A stretch of DNA of 64,000 nucleotides from Streptomyces sp. NRRL F-5122 (GCF_001507435.1 NZ_LMWH01000241.1:62001-126000); one strand, 5' to 3'; shown: positions 16,486 to 25,526, counted from the stretch's first letter. The notes: generated from the sequence alone by a model not told the origin. Numbers and translations are program-made.

Positions 16486-17463
16486 TCAGTCCTCGTCCCC
16501 CCCGAAGAAGTCCCCGATCTCGTCCACCACTTCGGCCGCCACCAGACCGCCGACCACGCCGACGGCGAGCCCCGCCGCGCCCGCGGCGACCGCCGTGCCG
16601 ATACCGGGTCCGGAGTGATGCCCGTCGTGGTGGCCGTGGTGATCGCCGTGGCGGCCGTGACCGGGGTACGGGTCGTGCGCCCCGTGGGCCGGTCGGTGCT
16701 CGACCAGCTGCCGGACCCGGCCGTCGAGGTCCGCGACCCAGTCACGGGTGTGGACGTCCTGGTGACCGACCGTGAAGCGGGCGAGCGCGTCATGGCCCGA
16801 GGAGAAGAGACCGCCCCGCTTGTCCGCCTCCAAGACGATCTCCACGCCCTCGGGTGCGGCGAGGAAGGTCAGCTCGATCTCGTCGACCGCGTGTGCGTAC
16901 TGCGGCGCCGGGGTCAGCTCGATCTCCTGGTAGAAGGGCAGACGCTGTCCCGTGCCGCCGATGTGCCCGTACTCCAGGTCCGCCGAGTGGAAGCCGAAGC
17001 CGAGCCGGCCGAAGGCCTCCAGCACCGCCTCCTGGACCGGCAGCGGGCGCACCGCCAGCGGATCCAGATCGCCCTTGTCCTTGGCGCCGGCGACCGCCAG
17101 CTCCGTACGCACACCGAGGACGACGCCCAGCTGCTGCCCGTACAGCTCGGTGATCGGCGTCTCCCACGGCAGCGTCACGCCGAACGGCACACTGCGGTGC
17201 TCCCCCTCGCCCAGCCGGAAGCCGCCCCCGACCGTGAACCGGGCGAAGGCGACCGTGCCCTCGCTCTCGCCCTGCTCGTGCTCGGCCTCCACGCGCGCGA
17301 CCAGCTCGAGCCCGATGTGCTCGATCTCCACGGTCGCGTCGCCGCCGCGCAGATGCACCTGCCCGGACAGCGGACCGCCGGGCAGTGCCACGCCGGTGTC
17401 AAGCACCGTGTCCACCGCGGGACCGCCCACCCCGATCGCCCCGAGCAGCCGTTTGAACACCAT
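16486..17463 (-). CDS. Spo0M-like sporulation control protein
   Basis: This 325-residue protein opens MVFKRLLGAIGVGGPAVDTV and has the arrestin-like beta-sandwich pattern of the Spo0M family (GPLSGQVHLRGGDATVEIEH, PFGVTLPWETPITEL, FLAAPEGVEIVLEADKRGG). The C-terminus holds an unusual His/Gly-rich stretch (HGRHGDHHGHHDGHH, about residues 275-290) that could bind metal, and then a Gly/Ala hydrophobic tail. In Bacillus, Spo0M influences sporulation and cell architecture; the Streptomyces role is unknown. AAGGAG lies upstream of the ATG. Confidence 0.9.
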   Translation of the reverse strand: MVFKRLLGAIGVGGPAVDTVLDTGVALPGGPLSGQVHLRGGDATVEIEHIGLELVARVEAEHEQGESEGTVAFARFTVGGGFRLGEGEHRSVPFGVTLPWETPITELYGQQLGVVLGVRTELAVAGAKDKGDLDPLAVRPLPVQEAVLEAFGRLGFGFHSADLEYGHIGGTGQRLPFYQEIELTPAPQYAHAVDEIELTFLAAPEGVEIVLEADKRGGLFSSGHDALARFTVGHQDVHTRDWVADLDGRVRQLVEHRPAHGAHDPYPGHGRHGDHHGHHDGHHSGPGIGTAVAAGAAGLAVGVVGGLVAAEVVDEIGDFFGGDED

Positions 17464-17765
17464 GCCGGTGTCGCTCCTTCACTGGTCGCACTGTCGTCCT
17501 TCGACGCCGGCCGGCGCCCGGGAGTGCCGTACGCCGAGCCGTCGCCCCTTTGAACCGACGGTGAAGGCGGCGAAGTTCCCGGCCCGCTAGGCGAGGGGCG
17601 TAAGTCATTCGTAAGTGCGACGACTTCGGCCAAGCGGGCCACGCCGAGGGTCGTCGCCCGGACCGGGGCGGCGCCCGCTCCCGGGTCGACGGCGTTCGTG
17701 ACCACTGTGAGGAATTTAACTTCACTCGGTGGAGTGTTCGAGCCTGCCTCTGGCAGGGTGGCTTG
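17464..17765. other. Divergent promoter region between the Spo0M-like and FkbM genes
   Basis: No gene is seen. CGTAAGT occurs twice in the same direction at 17599-17605 and 17610-17616 (11-bp period, one helical turn), which could be a regulator half-site pair. Confidence 0.4.
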
Positions 17766-18770
17766 ATGCGGACCCTTTACCGAAGCCTGCTCAAGCTGCT
17801 CCCCCGACTCGGGGTGCAGGTGGTCGACCTCGGCCCCGGCGAGGCGGTCGTCTCGCGTCGCGGAGCCCGTGCCCGGCTTCCCGTGGGGCCGGGCGCGGAT
17901 CTGGTGGCCCGGACCGGCCGCCGCCCGTACGCGGTGTCGCAGGTGGGTTCGGACCAGTGGCTGGTGACCCGGGGGTCCGCCGGGGAGCCGGAGGCGCCGG
18001 ACGGCGCATGGCAGAGCGTGCGGCTGGGAAGCAGCGGGGGGCACCTGGTGCTCGACCCGCGGGCGGCTGCCGACGAACGCGGGCTCCAGCTGGCGGCGGC
18101 CGAGTATCTGTGCGCCCACCACGTGGCCGCGCTGCTCGCGCGGTACGAGGTGAACTGCGTGTTCGACGTGGGCGCCAACACCGGTCAGTACGCACGCCGG
18201 CTGCGCCGGCACGGTTACGCCGGACGCATCGTTTCGTTCGAACCCACGGCCGCGGCCTTCGCCAAGCTGGAGAAGGCCGCGGAAGGGGACCCGGACTGGG
18301 CGGTGTACCCCTTCGGGCTGGGCCGCGAGGACGAGACCATGTCCATCCACACGGCCTGGAACACCATGAACTCCGTGCTGCCGCCGAGCGACTACGGCCG
18401 CGACCGCTACCACCGGTTCGCGAAGTCGCAGACGGAGGAGATCGAGATCCGCCGGCTCGACGGGGTGATGGACAAGGCGATGGCCGGCATCGACCACCCG
18501 CGTCCCTATCTGAAGATGGACACCCAGGGCTACGACCTGCAGGTTTTCGCGGGGGCCGGTGAGCGGGCCGGTGAGTTCGTCGGACTTCAGTCGGAGGTTG
18601 CGCTGCTGCGGTTGTACGAGGGCAGCCCGCGGATGCAGGAGTCCGTCGCCGAGTACGAGAGCCGGGGCTTCGAGATCACCGGGATGTACCCCGTCACTCG
18701 GGAGGCGTCCACGGGACGGGTGGTGGAGTTCGACTGCGTGATGGCGCGGGCCGCGGCCGTGCCGGAGTGA
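17766..18770 (+). CDS. FkbM-family SAM-dependent methyltransferase
   Basis: This 334-residue protein has a C-terminal FkbM-type methyltransferase domain: the SAM loop VFDVGANTGQYARRL, the acidic strand-end IVSFEPTAAAFAKLEKA and LKMDTQGYDLQVFAGAGE. Family members O-methylate sugars or polyketide hydroxyls. The first 130 residues are less typical and hold no recognised domain. The ATG at 17766 follows GCAGGGTGG. The gene stands alone, and a hairpin follows its stop, so no substrate can be assigned from context. Confidence 0.88.
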   Translation: MRTLYRSLLKLLPRLGVQVVDLGPGEAVVSRRGARARLPVGPGADLVARTGRRPYAVSQVGSDQWLVTRGSAGEPEAPDGAWQSVRLGSSGGHLVLDPRAAADERGLQLAAAEYLCAHHVAALLARYEVNCVFDVGANTGQYARRLRRHGYAGRIVSFEPTAAAFAKLEKAAEGDPDWAVYPFGLGREDETMSIHTAWNTMNSVLPPSDYGRDRYHRFAKSQTEEIEIRRLDGVMDKAMAGIDHPRPYLKMDTQGYDLQVFAGAGERAGEFVGLQSEVALLRLYEGSPRMQESVAEYESRGFEITGMYPVTREASTGRVVEFDCVMARAAAVPE

Positions 18771-18782
18771 TCTGACGGTCGC

Positions 18783-18817
18783 CGGGCCCGGGACGCGAGG
18801 ACGGAGTCCGGGCCCGG
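18783..18817 (+). terminator. Terminator hairpin after the FkbM gene
   Basis: CGGGCCCGGGAC pairs with GTCCGGGCCCG around an 11-base loop, starting 13 bases after the stop codon. Confidence 0.55.
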
Positions 18818-18918
18818 GGGAGGTGGCACCACTCGTCGTGCGCCGCCTGCCGGAGCAACCGATTCCTTGTGCGGGCCCAAATGTGATGGGCCGTCAAGTA
18901 GTAATGGTTTCAACGAGG

Positions 18919-18947
18919 TTGACAGTGCATTCCGGTTGATCGATTAT
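18919..18947 (+). promoter_or_regulatory. Promoter-like element for the LAETG surface protein
   Basis: TTGACA (18919-18924) and GATTAT (18942-18947) are separated by 17 bases, close to the vegetative sigma consensus. Transcription from here would give a leader of about 130 bases before the ATG at 19083. The rest of the 18,771-19,082 intergenic stretch shows no gene. Confidence 0.5.
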
Positions 18948-19082
18948 GTGCTCGAACTGTGGCTCATGTGACCAGTGAGCCCGGTGTTTCTCTTCGACCA
19001 CTCTTTCCCGGCCACGGTGCCGGCGGCTCCGCGCTGCCCGCTGCCCCTGCCCGGGTCCCGGTTCATGAATGTGGGGGGACGC

Positions 19083-20009
19083 ATGTCCATTGCCAGACGT
19101 GCCACCGTACGCCGGCTGCTGATGACGGGCGCCGCGGCGCTCACGCTGACCGCCGTCACCGGTGGCGCCGCGTGGGCCGGGGGCACACCCGGCGGCGACG
19201 GCTGGAACAAGGGCGGTCGCGGCTACGCGTCCGGCAAGGGCCCGGGCACGGTGACCCAGGCCGACCACTGCCAGTTCTCGCTCGACGGCGGCGCCTTCAC
19301 CGACTCGGTCCGCGTCGACGACCAGAACCTCAAGCCCACCGAGGACGGCAAGATCCACATCAAGGTGCGCGCCGCAGGGGACGCGACCACCTGCACGGCC
19401 TCGCTCGCCTCGTACCGGGCGCACGGCGCCACCTTCAACACCTCCGGTCTGCAGGTCTTCCACGACTTCGACTCCGTGACGGTGGAGCGGGGTGCGACCG
19501 ACTCGCTGGACATCTCGGTGCCGGACGCGGGCTGCTTCGCGCAGATCGACCTGTACCGGGGCAAGGTGAAGTACGACGGCAACCTCGGCGCGAACGACGG
19601 CTTTGAGCACGGTGAGCTGCCCAAGGGCCCGGACCGCCCGGTGATCAAGGACAAGCTGATCGCCTCCTGGAACGGCGGCACGAAGGACTGCACCGCCCAG
19701 CCGCCGAGCACGCCGCCCGCCTCGGTGCCGCCGGCCTCGACGCCGCCCGCCTCCGTGCCGGCCACCACCCCGCCCGCGTCGGGCCCGGCGACCCCGGCCT
19801 CGCCGTCCGCCTCCACCCCGCCCGCCGACGAGTCCAGCGCGCCTGCGGCGCCGACGACGAACGGCGGCTCGTCCACCCCGCCCGGCGATCTCGCCGAGAC
19901 GGGTGGCGGCAACGCGCTGCCGATCGCCGCCGGCGCGGCGGTCCTCGTGGTGGCCGGCGCGGGCATCGCGCTCGCCACACGGCGCCGTACGTCCCGAACC
20001 CGGGCGTGA
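19083..20009 (+). CDS. Sortase-anchored cell-wall protein (LAETG motif)
   Basis: This 308-residue protein starts with a signal peptide (RRATVRRLLMTGAAALTLTA, cleavage near AAWAG), followed by a secreted domain of about 180 residues with a conserved Cys pair (HCQFSLDGG, TTCTASLASY) plus DAGCFAQIDLYRGKVKYDG. Then come a long Pro/Ser/Thr-rich wall-spanning stretch, the sorting signal LAETGGG, a hydrophobic helix and the basic tail TRRRTSRTRA. LAxTG is the sorting motif of Streptomyces class E sortases, so the protein is probably displayed on aerial hyphae or spores. The start follows GGGGGGACGC. Confidence 0.9.
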   Translation: MSIARRATVRRLLMTGAAALTLTAVTGGAAWAGGTPGGDGWNKGGRGYASGKGPGTVTQADHCQFSLDGGAFTDSVRVDDQNLKPTEDGKIHIKVRAAGDATTCTASLASYRAHGATFNTSGLQVFHDFDSVTVERGATDSLDISVPDAGCFAQIDLYRGKVKYDGNLGANDGFEHGELPKGPDRPVIKDKLIASWNGGTKDCTAQPPSTPPASVPPASTPPASVPATTPPASGPATPASPSASTPPADESSAPAAPTTNGGSSTPPGDLAETGGGNALPIAAGAAVLVVAGAGIALATRRRTSRTRA

Positions 20010-20040
20010 CGTCCGCGGCGTCCTTGTGACCATCCTCCAC

Positions 20041-20078
20041 GGGCCCGGCGCTCTGTTCCCCCGGAGAGCGCCGGGCCC
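20041..20078. terminator. Bidirectional terminator hairpin
   Basis: GGGCCCGGCGCTCT (20041-20054) pairs perfectly with AGAGCGCCGGGCCC (20065-20078) around a 10-base loop. It sits between the convergent LAETG and DUF4142 genes. Confidence 0.8.
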
Positions 20079-20103
20079 ACCTTCTTGCGTACGGTGAGCG
20101 CGC

Positions 20104-20847
20104 TCAGCCCGTGGTGGGGGCCGGCGAGGGTGTTGTCGAGGGCGGCGGGGTGAATCCCGCGGGCGGCGAGAGGATCACCGTCGGCTCGCCGGGCGCCGGG
20201 GCCGGCGGGGTCATGCTGCTCTTCGGGAGCTTCGGCGGGGTCGTCTCCTGGAACAGGACCGAGTCGAAGTTCACCAGACCCGTCTGCTCCATGACCGTGA
20301 TGTGGTCGAGGACCGTGTCGTTGGCCTGGTCGGCCAGCTGTCGGACCAGGGTGTTCTGGGTGGTGGCGCGGATGTTGGCGATGACCGGGAAGATCTGGCC
20401 GTGTGTCACGCGCAGGATGTTCGCCAGGTCCTGGTCGAACTTCTTCCCCTGGTCCGCGGTCAGCGTCGCGACGAACCCCTGCTGCTGGGGACTCGGCTGG
20501 TTCGGCAGCGTGATGCCCAGCTGCGTGGCCACCTTCCGGCAGGTCGCGTCGAGGTTGGCGTGTCCGTTGATCAGGTGCTGACCGGCGGTGCGCACGGCGG
20601 GGGTCGTGCCCTTCTTCAGGGCGAGTTCTCCGGAGGGGAACTCCCACAGGCCGGCCGCCCGCACCTTGACGACGAAGTCGCGGTCCGCCTCGGTGAGCGG
20701 TCCCGACGGGGTGGTGGCGATCACGCGCGCCGGGGAGCTGGACACGGTCTGTACGCCCAGCATCGAGGGATAGACGAGAGCCGTCAGTGTCAGCGTCAGG
20801 GCGCCGACCACAAAAAGGGTTCCGGCCGCGCTCCGCGAAATGCGCAT
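20104..20847 (-). CDS. Secreted DUF4142 domain protein
   Basis: This 247-residue protein has a signal or anchor helix (SAAGTLFVVGALTLTLTALV), then a DUF4142 ferritin-like helical domain (about residues 55-200: LTEADRDFVVKVRAAGLWE, AGQHLINGHANLDATCRKVA, GKKFDQDLANILRVTHGQIF). The tail is proline-rich (PPAGFTPPPSTTPSPAPTTG). The family is common in secreted proteins and its function is not established. The ATG at 20847 has a near-perfect AGGAGGT site. It is convergent with the LAETG gene, and the two share a terminator. Confidence 0.88.
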   Translation of the reverse strand: MRISRSAAGTLFVVGALTLTLTALVYPSMLGVQTVSSSPARVIATTPSGPLTEADRDFVVKVRAAGLWEFPSGELALKKGTTPAVRTAGQHLINGHANLDATCRKVATQLGITLPNQPSPQQQGFVATLTADQGKKFDQDLANILRVTHGQIFPVIANIRATTQNTLVRQLADQANDTVLDHITVMEQTGLVNFDSVLFQETTPPKLPKSSMTPPAPAPGEPTVILSPPAGFTPPPSTTPSPAPTTG

Positions 20848-21137
20848 GGCACCTCCTGGTTGTTCCGACGCCCGGAGGTACGGGTACAGCGGGGACCAAG
20901 AACCTTTCCCCGAGGCAAAATCGGCGGCCCGCGCTGTGGGGGTCGTCACATCGTGAGCCGTCCGGCCGCAGGGCGGCCGTCATGGCCCGGGAGACCGGCC
21001 TGGCGCCCCGGCGCACGGCGCCGAGCGGCCGGCCGGTTCCATGTCGCGGCGCGTGCGCGCCCGGTGCCGTTCGCGCGGCCGGGGATTCCCCTGCGCGGGC
21101 GCGTGGCGGTGACGGGGTGCACGGAGGGGCGCCCGTT
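20848..21137. other. Intergenic region between the DUF4142 gene and the permease operon
   Basis: I see no supported gene. A 71-codon minus-strand frame (20946-21161) overlaps the permease operator palindrome and has an Arg/Gly/Ala-rich composition, so I treat it as spurious. Confidence 0.4.
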
Positions 21138-21166
21138 ATGTTCGATCCGAACATCCGACATTCGGA
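21138..21166 (+). promoter_or_regulatory. Nested palindromic operator candidate of the permease operon
   Basis: ATGTTCGATCCGAACAT (21138-21154) is an inverted repeat with 7-base arms. Its right half is reused in TCCGAA (21146-21151) paired with TTCGGA (21161-21166). The element ends just before the start codon at 21173 and overlaps the ribosome site, ideal for a repressor. It does not look like the Streptomyces Zur box. Confidence 0.55.
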
Positions 21167-21172
21167 GCCGGC

Positions 21173-22207
21173 ATGCAGAAGACAGAACAACTGGCCGAGG
21201 AGCCGTCCTCGGCGGCCGCGGTGCCGGCGGCGTCCGGTGAGGCCTCTGAACGGGGCAGGCCCCTGCCCTGGCCGCTGCTGTTCGTGGCGGCCGCCCTCGC
21301 CGGTCCGGTCCTCCTCGTCCTCGCCCGCGGGCTGGACGAACCGGCCGTACAGGCCTGGCGGACGGTGTGTCTCGCCATCACCGTGCAGGCGCTGCCCTTC
21401 CTGCTGCTGGGCACGGCGCTGTCCGGAGCGATCAACGCGTTCGTGCCGGCCCGGGTGTTCAGCCGTGTGCTGCCCAGTCGGCCCGTGCTCGCCGTCCCCG
21501 TCGCGGGGGTCGCCGGAGTCGTGCTGCCCGGATGCGAATGCGCCTCGGTGCCGGTGGCGAACAGTCTGATCCGCCGGGGTGTCACCCCGGCCGCCGCCTT
21601 CACGTTCCTGCTGTCGGCACCCGCCGTCAACCCGGTCGTGCTGACGGCCACGGCCATCGCTTTCCCCGGCAGCCCCGCCATGGTCCTGGCCCGGTTGCTC
21701 GCCTCGCTCGCCACCGCCGCCGCGATGGGCTGGCTGTGGCTCTGGCTGGGACGTGACGAATGGCTCAAGCCGGCCGTACGGCACACCGGGCACCGGCCGG
21801 GGCACAGCCGCCTGCGGGAGTTCCGGCTCGGCTTCCAGCACGACTTCCTGCATGCCGGTGGCTTTCTGGTGCTCGGGGCCATGGCGGCGGCCACCTTCAA
21901 CGTGGCGGTCCCGCGGTCCGTGCTGGACGTGTTCTCCGGCTCGCCCTGGCTGTCGGTGCTGTTCATGGCCGGGCTGGCCGTCCTCCTCGCGGTGTGCTCC
22001 GAGGCGGACGCCTTCGTCGCGGCCTCGCTCACCGGCTTCTCGCCCCTCGCGCGGCTGGCGTTCATGGTGGTCGGGCCGATGGTCGACCTGAAGCTGATCG
22101 CCCTTCAGACGGGGACCTTCGGCCGGGCCTTCGCGGTCAGGTTCTCCGCCGCCACGATGGTCGTCGCGGTGCTGTGCAGCGCCCTGATCGGAGGGGCGCT
22201 GCTGTGA
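21173..22207 (+). CDS. Permease of the UPF0718/DUF318 family
   Basis: This 344-residue protein has about eight membrane helices and the conserved VLPGCECASVPVANSLIRRG loop, with AFTFLLSAPAVNPVVL after it and VCSEADAFVAASL in the second half. The two-cysteine loop is typical of DUF318 permeases, which are usually paired with a TIGR03943 protein and in some bacteria linked to metal homeostasis. The stop overlaps the GTG of the partner gene (GTGA). The cytoplasmic loop between the halves is basic and His-containing. A palindromic operator precedes the gene. Confidence 0.9.
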   Translation: MQKTEQLAEEPSSAAAVPAASGEASERGRPLPWPLLFVAAALAGPVLLVLARGLDEPAVQAWRTVCLAITVQALPFLLLGTALSGAINAFVPARVFSRVLPSRPVLAVPVAGVAGVVLPGCECASVPVANSLIRRGVTPAAAFTFLLSAPAVNPVVLTATAIAFPGSPAMVLARLLASLATAAAMGWLWLWLGRDEWLKPAVRHTGHRPGHSRLREFRLGFQHDFLHAGGFLVLGAMAAATFNVAVPRSVLDVFSGSPWLSVLFMAGLAVLLAVCSEADAFVAASLTGFSPLARLAFMVVGPMVDLKLIALQTGTFGRAFAVRFSAATMVVAVLCSALIGGALL

Positions 22208-23007
22208 AACGGCCCGTCCAGGTTGTCCTGCTCGTGCTCGGCGGGCTCGGCCTGCTGCGCGCCTCGCTCCTCACCGATCTGTACCTGAGATACGTCAAGC
22301 AGGACCTGCGCCCGGTGCTGATCGCCTCGGGTGTCCTGCTGCTTGTGCTCGGGGTGGCGGACGCGGTGTCGCAGTGGCGGCACCGCGGAGAGCACCACGG
22401 GCATCGTGGCCACGACGTCGACACCCCCGGCAGGGCGAGCCAGGACGCAGAGGGCCACGGTGGTGAGGACGGCGGACACGGTCACGACCACTCCGGCATG
22501 CCCCGCGCCGCGTGGCTGCTGTTCCTGCCCGTGCTGAGCCTGCTCCTGTACGCCCCGCCGGCCCTCGGCGCATACACCGCCGCCCGGGAGACCCCCGCGG
22601 CCGTCGACGAGCGGCAGCACTTCGAACCACTGCCCGCGGCATCGCCCGTCCCGATGACCCTCTCCGACTTCACCGGCCGTGTGCGCCAGGACCGCGCCCA
22701 GGCCGTCAAGGGACGCGACATCGGGATGACCGGGTTCGTCACACCCCGGGGGCAGGGAGGCGGCTGGTACCTGACCCGGATCATCTTCTCGTGCTGTGCG
22801 GCGGACGCCCGGACCGTGAAGGTGCGGATGTACGGGTCCGCTGCCCCGCCCGCCGACACCTGGGTGGCGGTCACGGGGACCTGGCACCCGGGCGGGACGC
22901 TGGGGACGCCGTCGGCACCGGTCGCGCTCGACACCCGCACCGTCGAACGGATCACCCGCCCGGTGAACGCCTACACCGACGACCTTCCGCTCGCCACGTC
23001 CCGTTGA
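22204..23007 (+). CDS. TIGR03943 family permease subunit
   Basis: This 267-residue protein begins inside the last codon of the permease (GTGA overlap). It has two N-terminal helices separated by a loop, a His/Asp-rich stretch between helices (HRGEHHGHRGHD, HGGEDGGHGHDHSG) likely to bind metal, and a soluble C-terminal domain with MTGFVTPRG, ITRIIF-like RIIFSCCAADARTVKV and the ending RPVNAYTDDLP. The Cys-Cys pair is a family hallmark. The pair may export or sense a metal ion, which is inference. Confidence 0.9.
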   Translation: MKRPVQVVLLVLGGLGLLRASLLTDLYLRYVKQDLRPVLIASGVLLLVLGVADAVSQWRHRGEHHGHRGHDVDTPGRASQDAEGHGGEDGGHGHDHSGMPRAAWLLFLPVLSLLLYAPPALGAYTAARETPAAVDERQHFEPLPAASPVPMTLSDFTGRVRQDRAQAVKGRDIGMTGFVTPRGQGGGWYLTRIIFSCCAADARTVKVRMYGSAAPPADTWVAVTGTWHPGGTLGTPSAPVALDTRTVERITRPVNAYTDDLPLATSR

Positions 23008-23073
23008 CGACCGGCCACCCGCGCGCCCGCGATTCCCTGGCCCGCCCCGCGGAGCGAACCGCCGGGAGGCCGG

Positions 23074-23781
23074 TCAGGCCATCCAGAAGAAGACGGCGGT
23101 CATGCGCCTCTCGTCCAGGGCGCCGCCCCAGTAGCCGGTCGCGCTGTGCATGATGTTGGCCTTGTACAGGAGCAGCCGGTTGTAGCGCTGCGGTACACGG
23201 ATGTCCTCGGTGAACGCGTCCGGGGAGACGTACCGTGTGCCGAGGGCCTCGACCAGATTGGTGTGCGGCGCCTGCACCATGTTGCCGCCGAGGACCCCAC
23301 CGGGCAGGCTCTGCCGGTAGAAGCTCGTGCCGCAGCCCTTCGGGACGTTCGGGCTGAGGTAGAGCACCGCGGCATAGCGGCACAGGGCGCGCGAGTCGGT
23401 GTGCGGACGGGGCTCACCCTCGTCCTTGCCGACGACCTGGACGCAGTTGTGGTTGAGGGTGCCGCCGCCGGGCGCCGTCTCCTGCCACAGCTTCAGCGCC
23501 CCGGTCTCCTTGCGCACCAGTCCCTCGACGCGGGCGAGTTCGTCCGGTTCGAGACCCGGCATGGTGCGCAGCCCCGGCCAGCTCTCCTGCGTGTACGGGG
23601 ACCCCTTGGCCCAGTCCTCCTCGTCCTTGGCGAGACAGCGGGCCCGCACCTCGTCCACGTTCGGCAGGACGTTGTCGAGGATCCAGTAGTCGCGACCGCG
23701 CGTGGGTTTGCGGTACGGAAGCACCGGCAGACGTGGGGGCTGTGGGGGCATGCCGGTGAACATACAGTCGGCGACCACCAC
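23074..23781 (-). CDS. DUF6445 family protein (2-oxoglutarate/Fe(II) oxygenase-like)
   Basis: This protein of up to 235 residues has features of a cupin-like iron/2-oxoglutarate dioxygenase: PHTDSRALCRYAAVLYL (His-x-Asp) and the distal NIMHSATGYWGGALDERR with a His and a following Arg. I match it to actinobacterial DUF6445. The substrate is unknown. The start is ambiguous: GTG at 23781 (GAGA upstream), ATG at 23763 or ATG at 23751. It lies downstream of the Ser/Thr kinase on the same strand with about 100 bases between, so it may or may not be co-transcribed. Confidence 0.75.
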   Translation of the reverse strand: MVVADCMFTGMPPQPPRLPVLPYRKPTRGRDYWILDNVLPNVDEVRARCLAKDEEDWAKGSPYTQESWPGLRTMPGLEPDELARVEGLVRKETGALKLWQETAPGGGTLNHNCVQVVGKDEGEPRPHTDSRALCRYAAVLYLSPNVPKGCGTSFYRQSLPGGVLGGNMVQAPHTNLVEALGTRYVSPDAFTEDIRVPQRYNRLLLYKANIMHSATGYWGGALDERRMTAVFFWMA

Positions 23782-23878
23782 CGTTCTCTTTTCGATCGGT
23801 CAACCTTGCGTCAACTCAACTGAACGGCGGAGAAGCAAAGTTGGGTGAAGGCGGGCGGAGGCCGGTGCGCCCCGGTGG

Positions 23879-25174
23879 TCAGGGTGTCGGCGTGGCCGGA
23901 CCGGACCGGGTCTCCTCGGGTGTCTGCGCCGAGCTGCTGTCCGGCGAGAACATCGCCATGCTCACCAGCATCGCGGTCAGGAACAGCGCCGCCGCGGCGA
24001 TCAACCCCACCGTGCGTGGTGAGCGGGCGGCCAACGCGCGGATCGACGGGCGCTCCCGGCGGCCCGCCGTCGCCGCCCGGTCGCGGTGCGCCGCCGTGGG
24101 CGTCCGGTCCCGGCGGGCGCTCACCGGCGTCCGCTCGCGGTGACCACCGCTCGAAGGGCGTTCGCGGTGCGCCGGCGTCGACAGCCGCTGCCGGTGGGCC
24201 GCGCGACGGTTCGGCGCCCCGGCCGTGGACGGGAGCTTGTACGTCGTCGCCGGGCCCGCCGCCCCGCGCGGGAGCGCCGGCGGTTCCACCGCCGGTACCG
24301 GTGCGTGACGTGGCTCGGGGGCGATGGCCGGCAGCGGTTCCGGACGGCCCCGCCAGGCGCCCGTGGCGAACCAGTCGGCGGCCTGCCGTGCGGTGGGCCG
24401 GTCCTCGGGCCGCTTGGCGAGCAGTCCGAGGAGGTAGTTCTCGAACGCCGGCGGCAGTGCGACGCCCAGCTCGCGCGGCGGCACCGGGGCGGCGTCCAGG
24501 TGCTGGTGGAGGATCGCGATCGGGGTGTCGGCGCGGAACGGCGGGTGCCCGGTGAGGAGTTGGTAGAGCACACAGCCGAGCGAGTACACGTCGCTGGCCG
24601 GTCCCGCCGTCTTCCCCAGGGCGCGTTCGGGCGCGATGTACAGGCTGGTACCGACGATCTGCCCGGTCGCGGTGAGCGCTCCCGACGGGTCGTCCATGAA
24701 GCGGGCGATGCCGAAGTCGCCGATCTTCAGGTTGCCGTCCGCGTCCAGGAGCAGATTGCCCGGCTTGATGTCCCGGTGGACGATGCCCTGTTCGTGCGCG
24801 ACGGCGAGCCCGGCCGCGGCCTGCGCGGCGATGTCCGCGACCCGCTCGGCGGGCAGGCGTCCGACGTCGGCGAGCGCCCGGGCGAGGCTGTCGCCCTCCA
24901 CCAGTTCCATCACCAGGAACAGCCGGTCCGCGTGCTCCCCGAAATCGAGGACGCCGACCACATGGGGGTGGTGCAGGCGTCCCGCGGTCTGGGCCTCCAG
25001 GCGGAAACGGGAGTCCGCGGTGGGATCGGCGTTCTGGGCGAGCAGGATCTTGACGGCGACGGGTCGGCCGAGCATCTGGTCGTACGCCCGCCAGACCTCT
25101 CCCATCGCGCCACGTCCGATGGTCGTGTCCAGCTGGTACCGGCCCGCGATCAGCACCTGTTGATTCATCCTCAT
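23879..25174 (-). CDS. Membrane-anchored Ser/Thr protein kinase (PknB-like)
   Basis: This 431-residue Hanks-type kinase has the glycine loop IGRGAMGEVWRAYD, the invariant Lys in PVAVKILL, the catalytic loop IVHRDIKPGNLLLD, DFGIARF, and YIAPERALG. The kinase domain spans about residues 10-275. A long Arg/His-rich juxtamembrane linker follows, then one helix (TVGLIAAAALFLTAMLVSMA) and a short Ser/Pro outer tail with no PASTA repeats. It probably phosphorylates Ser or Thr in envelope or development proteins. The ATG at 25174 or that at 25168 may be the start; neither has a well-spaced ribosome site. Confidence 0.9.
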   Translation of the reverse strand: MRMNQQVLIAGRYQLDTTIGRGAMGEVWRAYDQMLGRPVAVKILLAQNADPTADSRFRLEAQTAGRLHHPHVVGVLDFGEHADRLFLVMELVEGDSLARALADVGRLPAERVADIAAQAAAGLAVAHEQGIVHRDIKPGNLLLDADGNLKIGDFGIARFMDDPSGALTATGQIVGTSLYIAPERALGKTAGPASDVYSLGCVLYQLLTGHPPFRADTPIAILHQHLDAAPVPPRELGVALPPAFENYLLGLLAKRPEDRPTARQAADWFATGAWRGRPEPLPAIAPEPRHAPVPAVEPPALPRGAAGPATTYKLPSTAGAPNRRAAHRQRLSTPAHRERPSSGGHRERTPVSARRDRTPTAAHRDRAATAGRRERPSIRALAARSPRTVGLIAAAALFLTAMLVSMAMFSPDSSSAQTPEETRSGPATPTP

Positions 25175-25493
25175 GCCGTGAGACGAAATGCCGTGCGACG
25201 ACTGGAACGCCGCCGGCCACGACTCCGCCAGGGCGAGTGATGGTGGGGTGCCGCAGCGGGTCCACCCTACTGGCACACCCACGCGATTCGATCACCGTCT
25301 CCCCCTTGTCGTGGGTGAGGCGTGACGATCCGGCCGCACGATCCCCGCGAGTCCGGCACCTGTGTCCCGATATCCGCCGACTTCATCGCCTCGGGCGCCG
25401 CAGGACGGGACGCGGCGCACGCGGCTCGCGAACCGGCTGCCGCGGGCCGGACCGGTGCAACTCAGCAGGGGTGCAAGGACGGTGGAACGCGCA

Positions 25494-25526
25494 ACGCCGG
25501 GCGCGGGTGCTTCCCCGGCCCGGCGT
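25494..25526 (-). terminator. Terminator hairpin after the zinc-ribbon protein gene
   Basis: ACGCCGGGC pairs with GCCCGGCGT around a 15-base loop, 64 bases beyond the stop codon of the gene at 25590. The rest of 25,175-25,589 shows no convincing gene. Confidence 0.5.

Noticed and set aside
20946..21161. 71-codon minus-strand frame beginning MSDVRIEHNGR upstream of the permease
   Set aside because: Its composition is Arg/Gly/Ala-rich, it overlaps the operator palindrome and no ribosome site precedes it.
21138..21166. Zur box for the permease/TIGR03943 operon
   Set aside because: The palindrome lacks the TGAAAATGATTTTCA-like Streptomyces Zur consensus, so another regulator is more likely.
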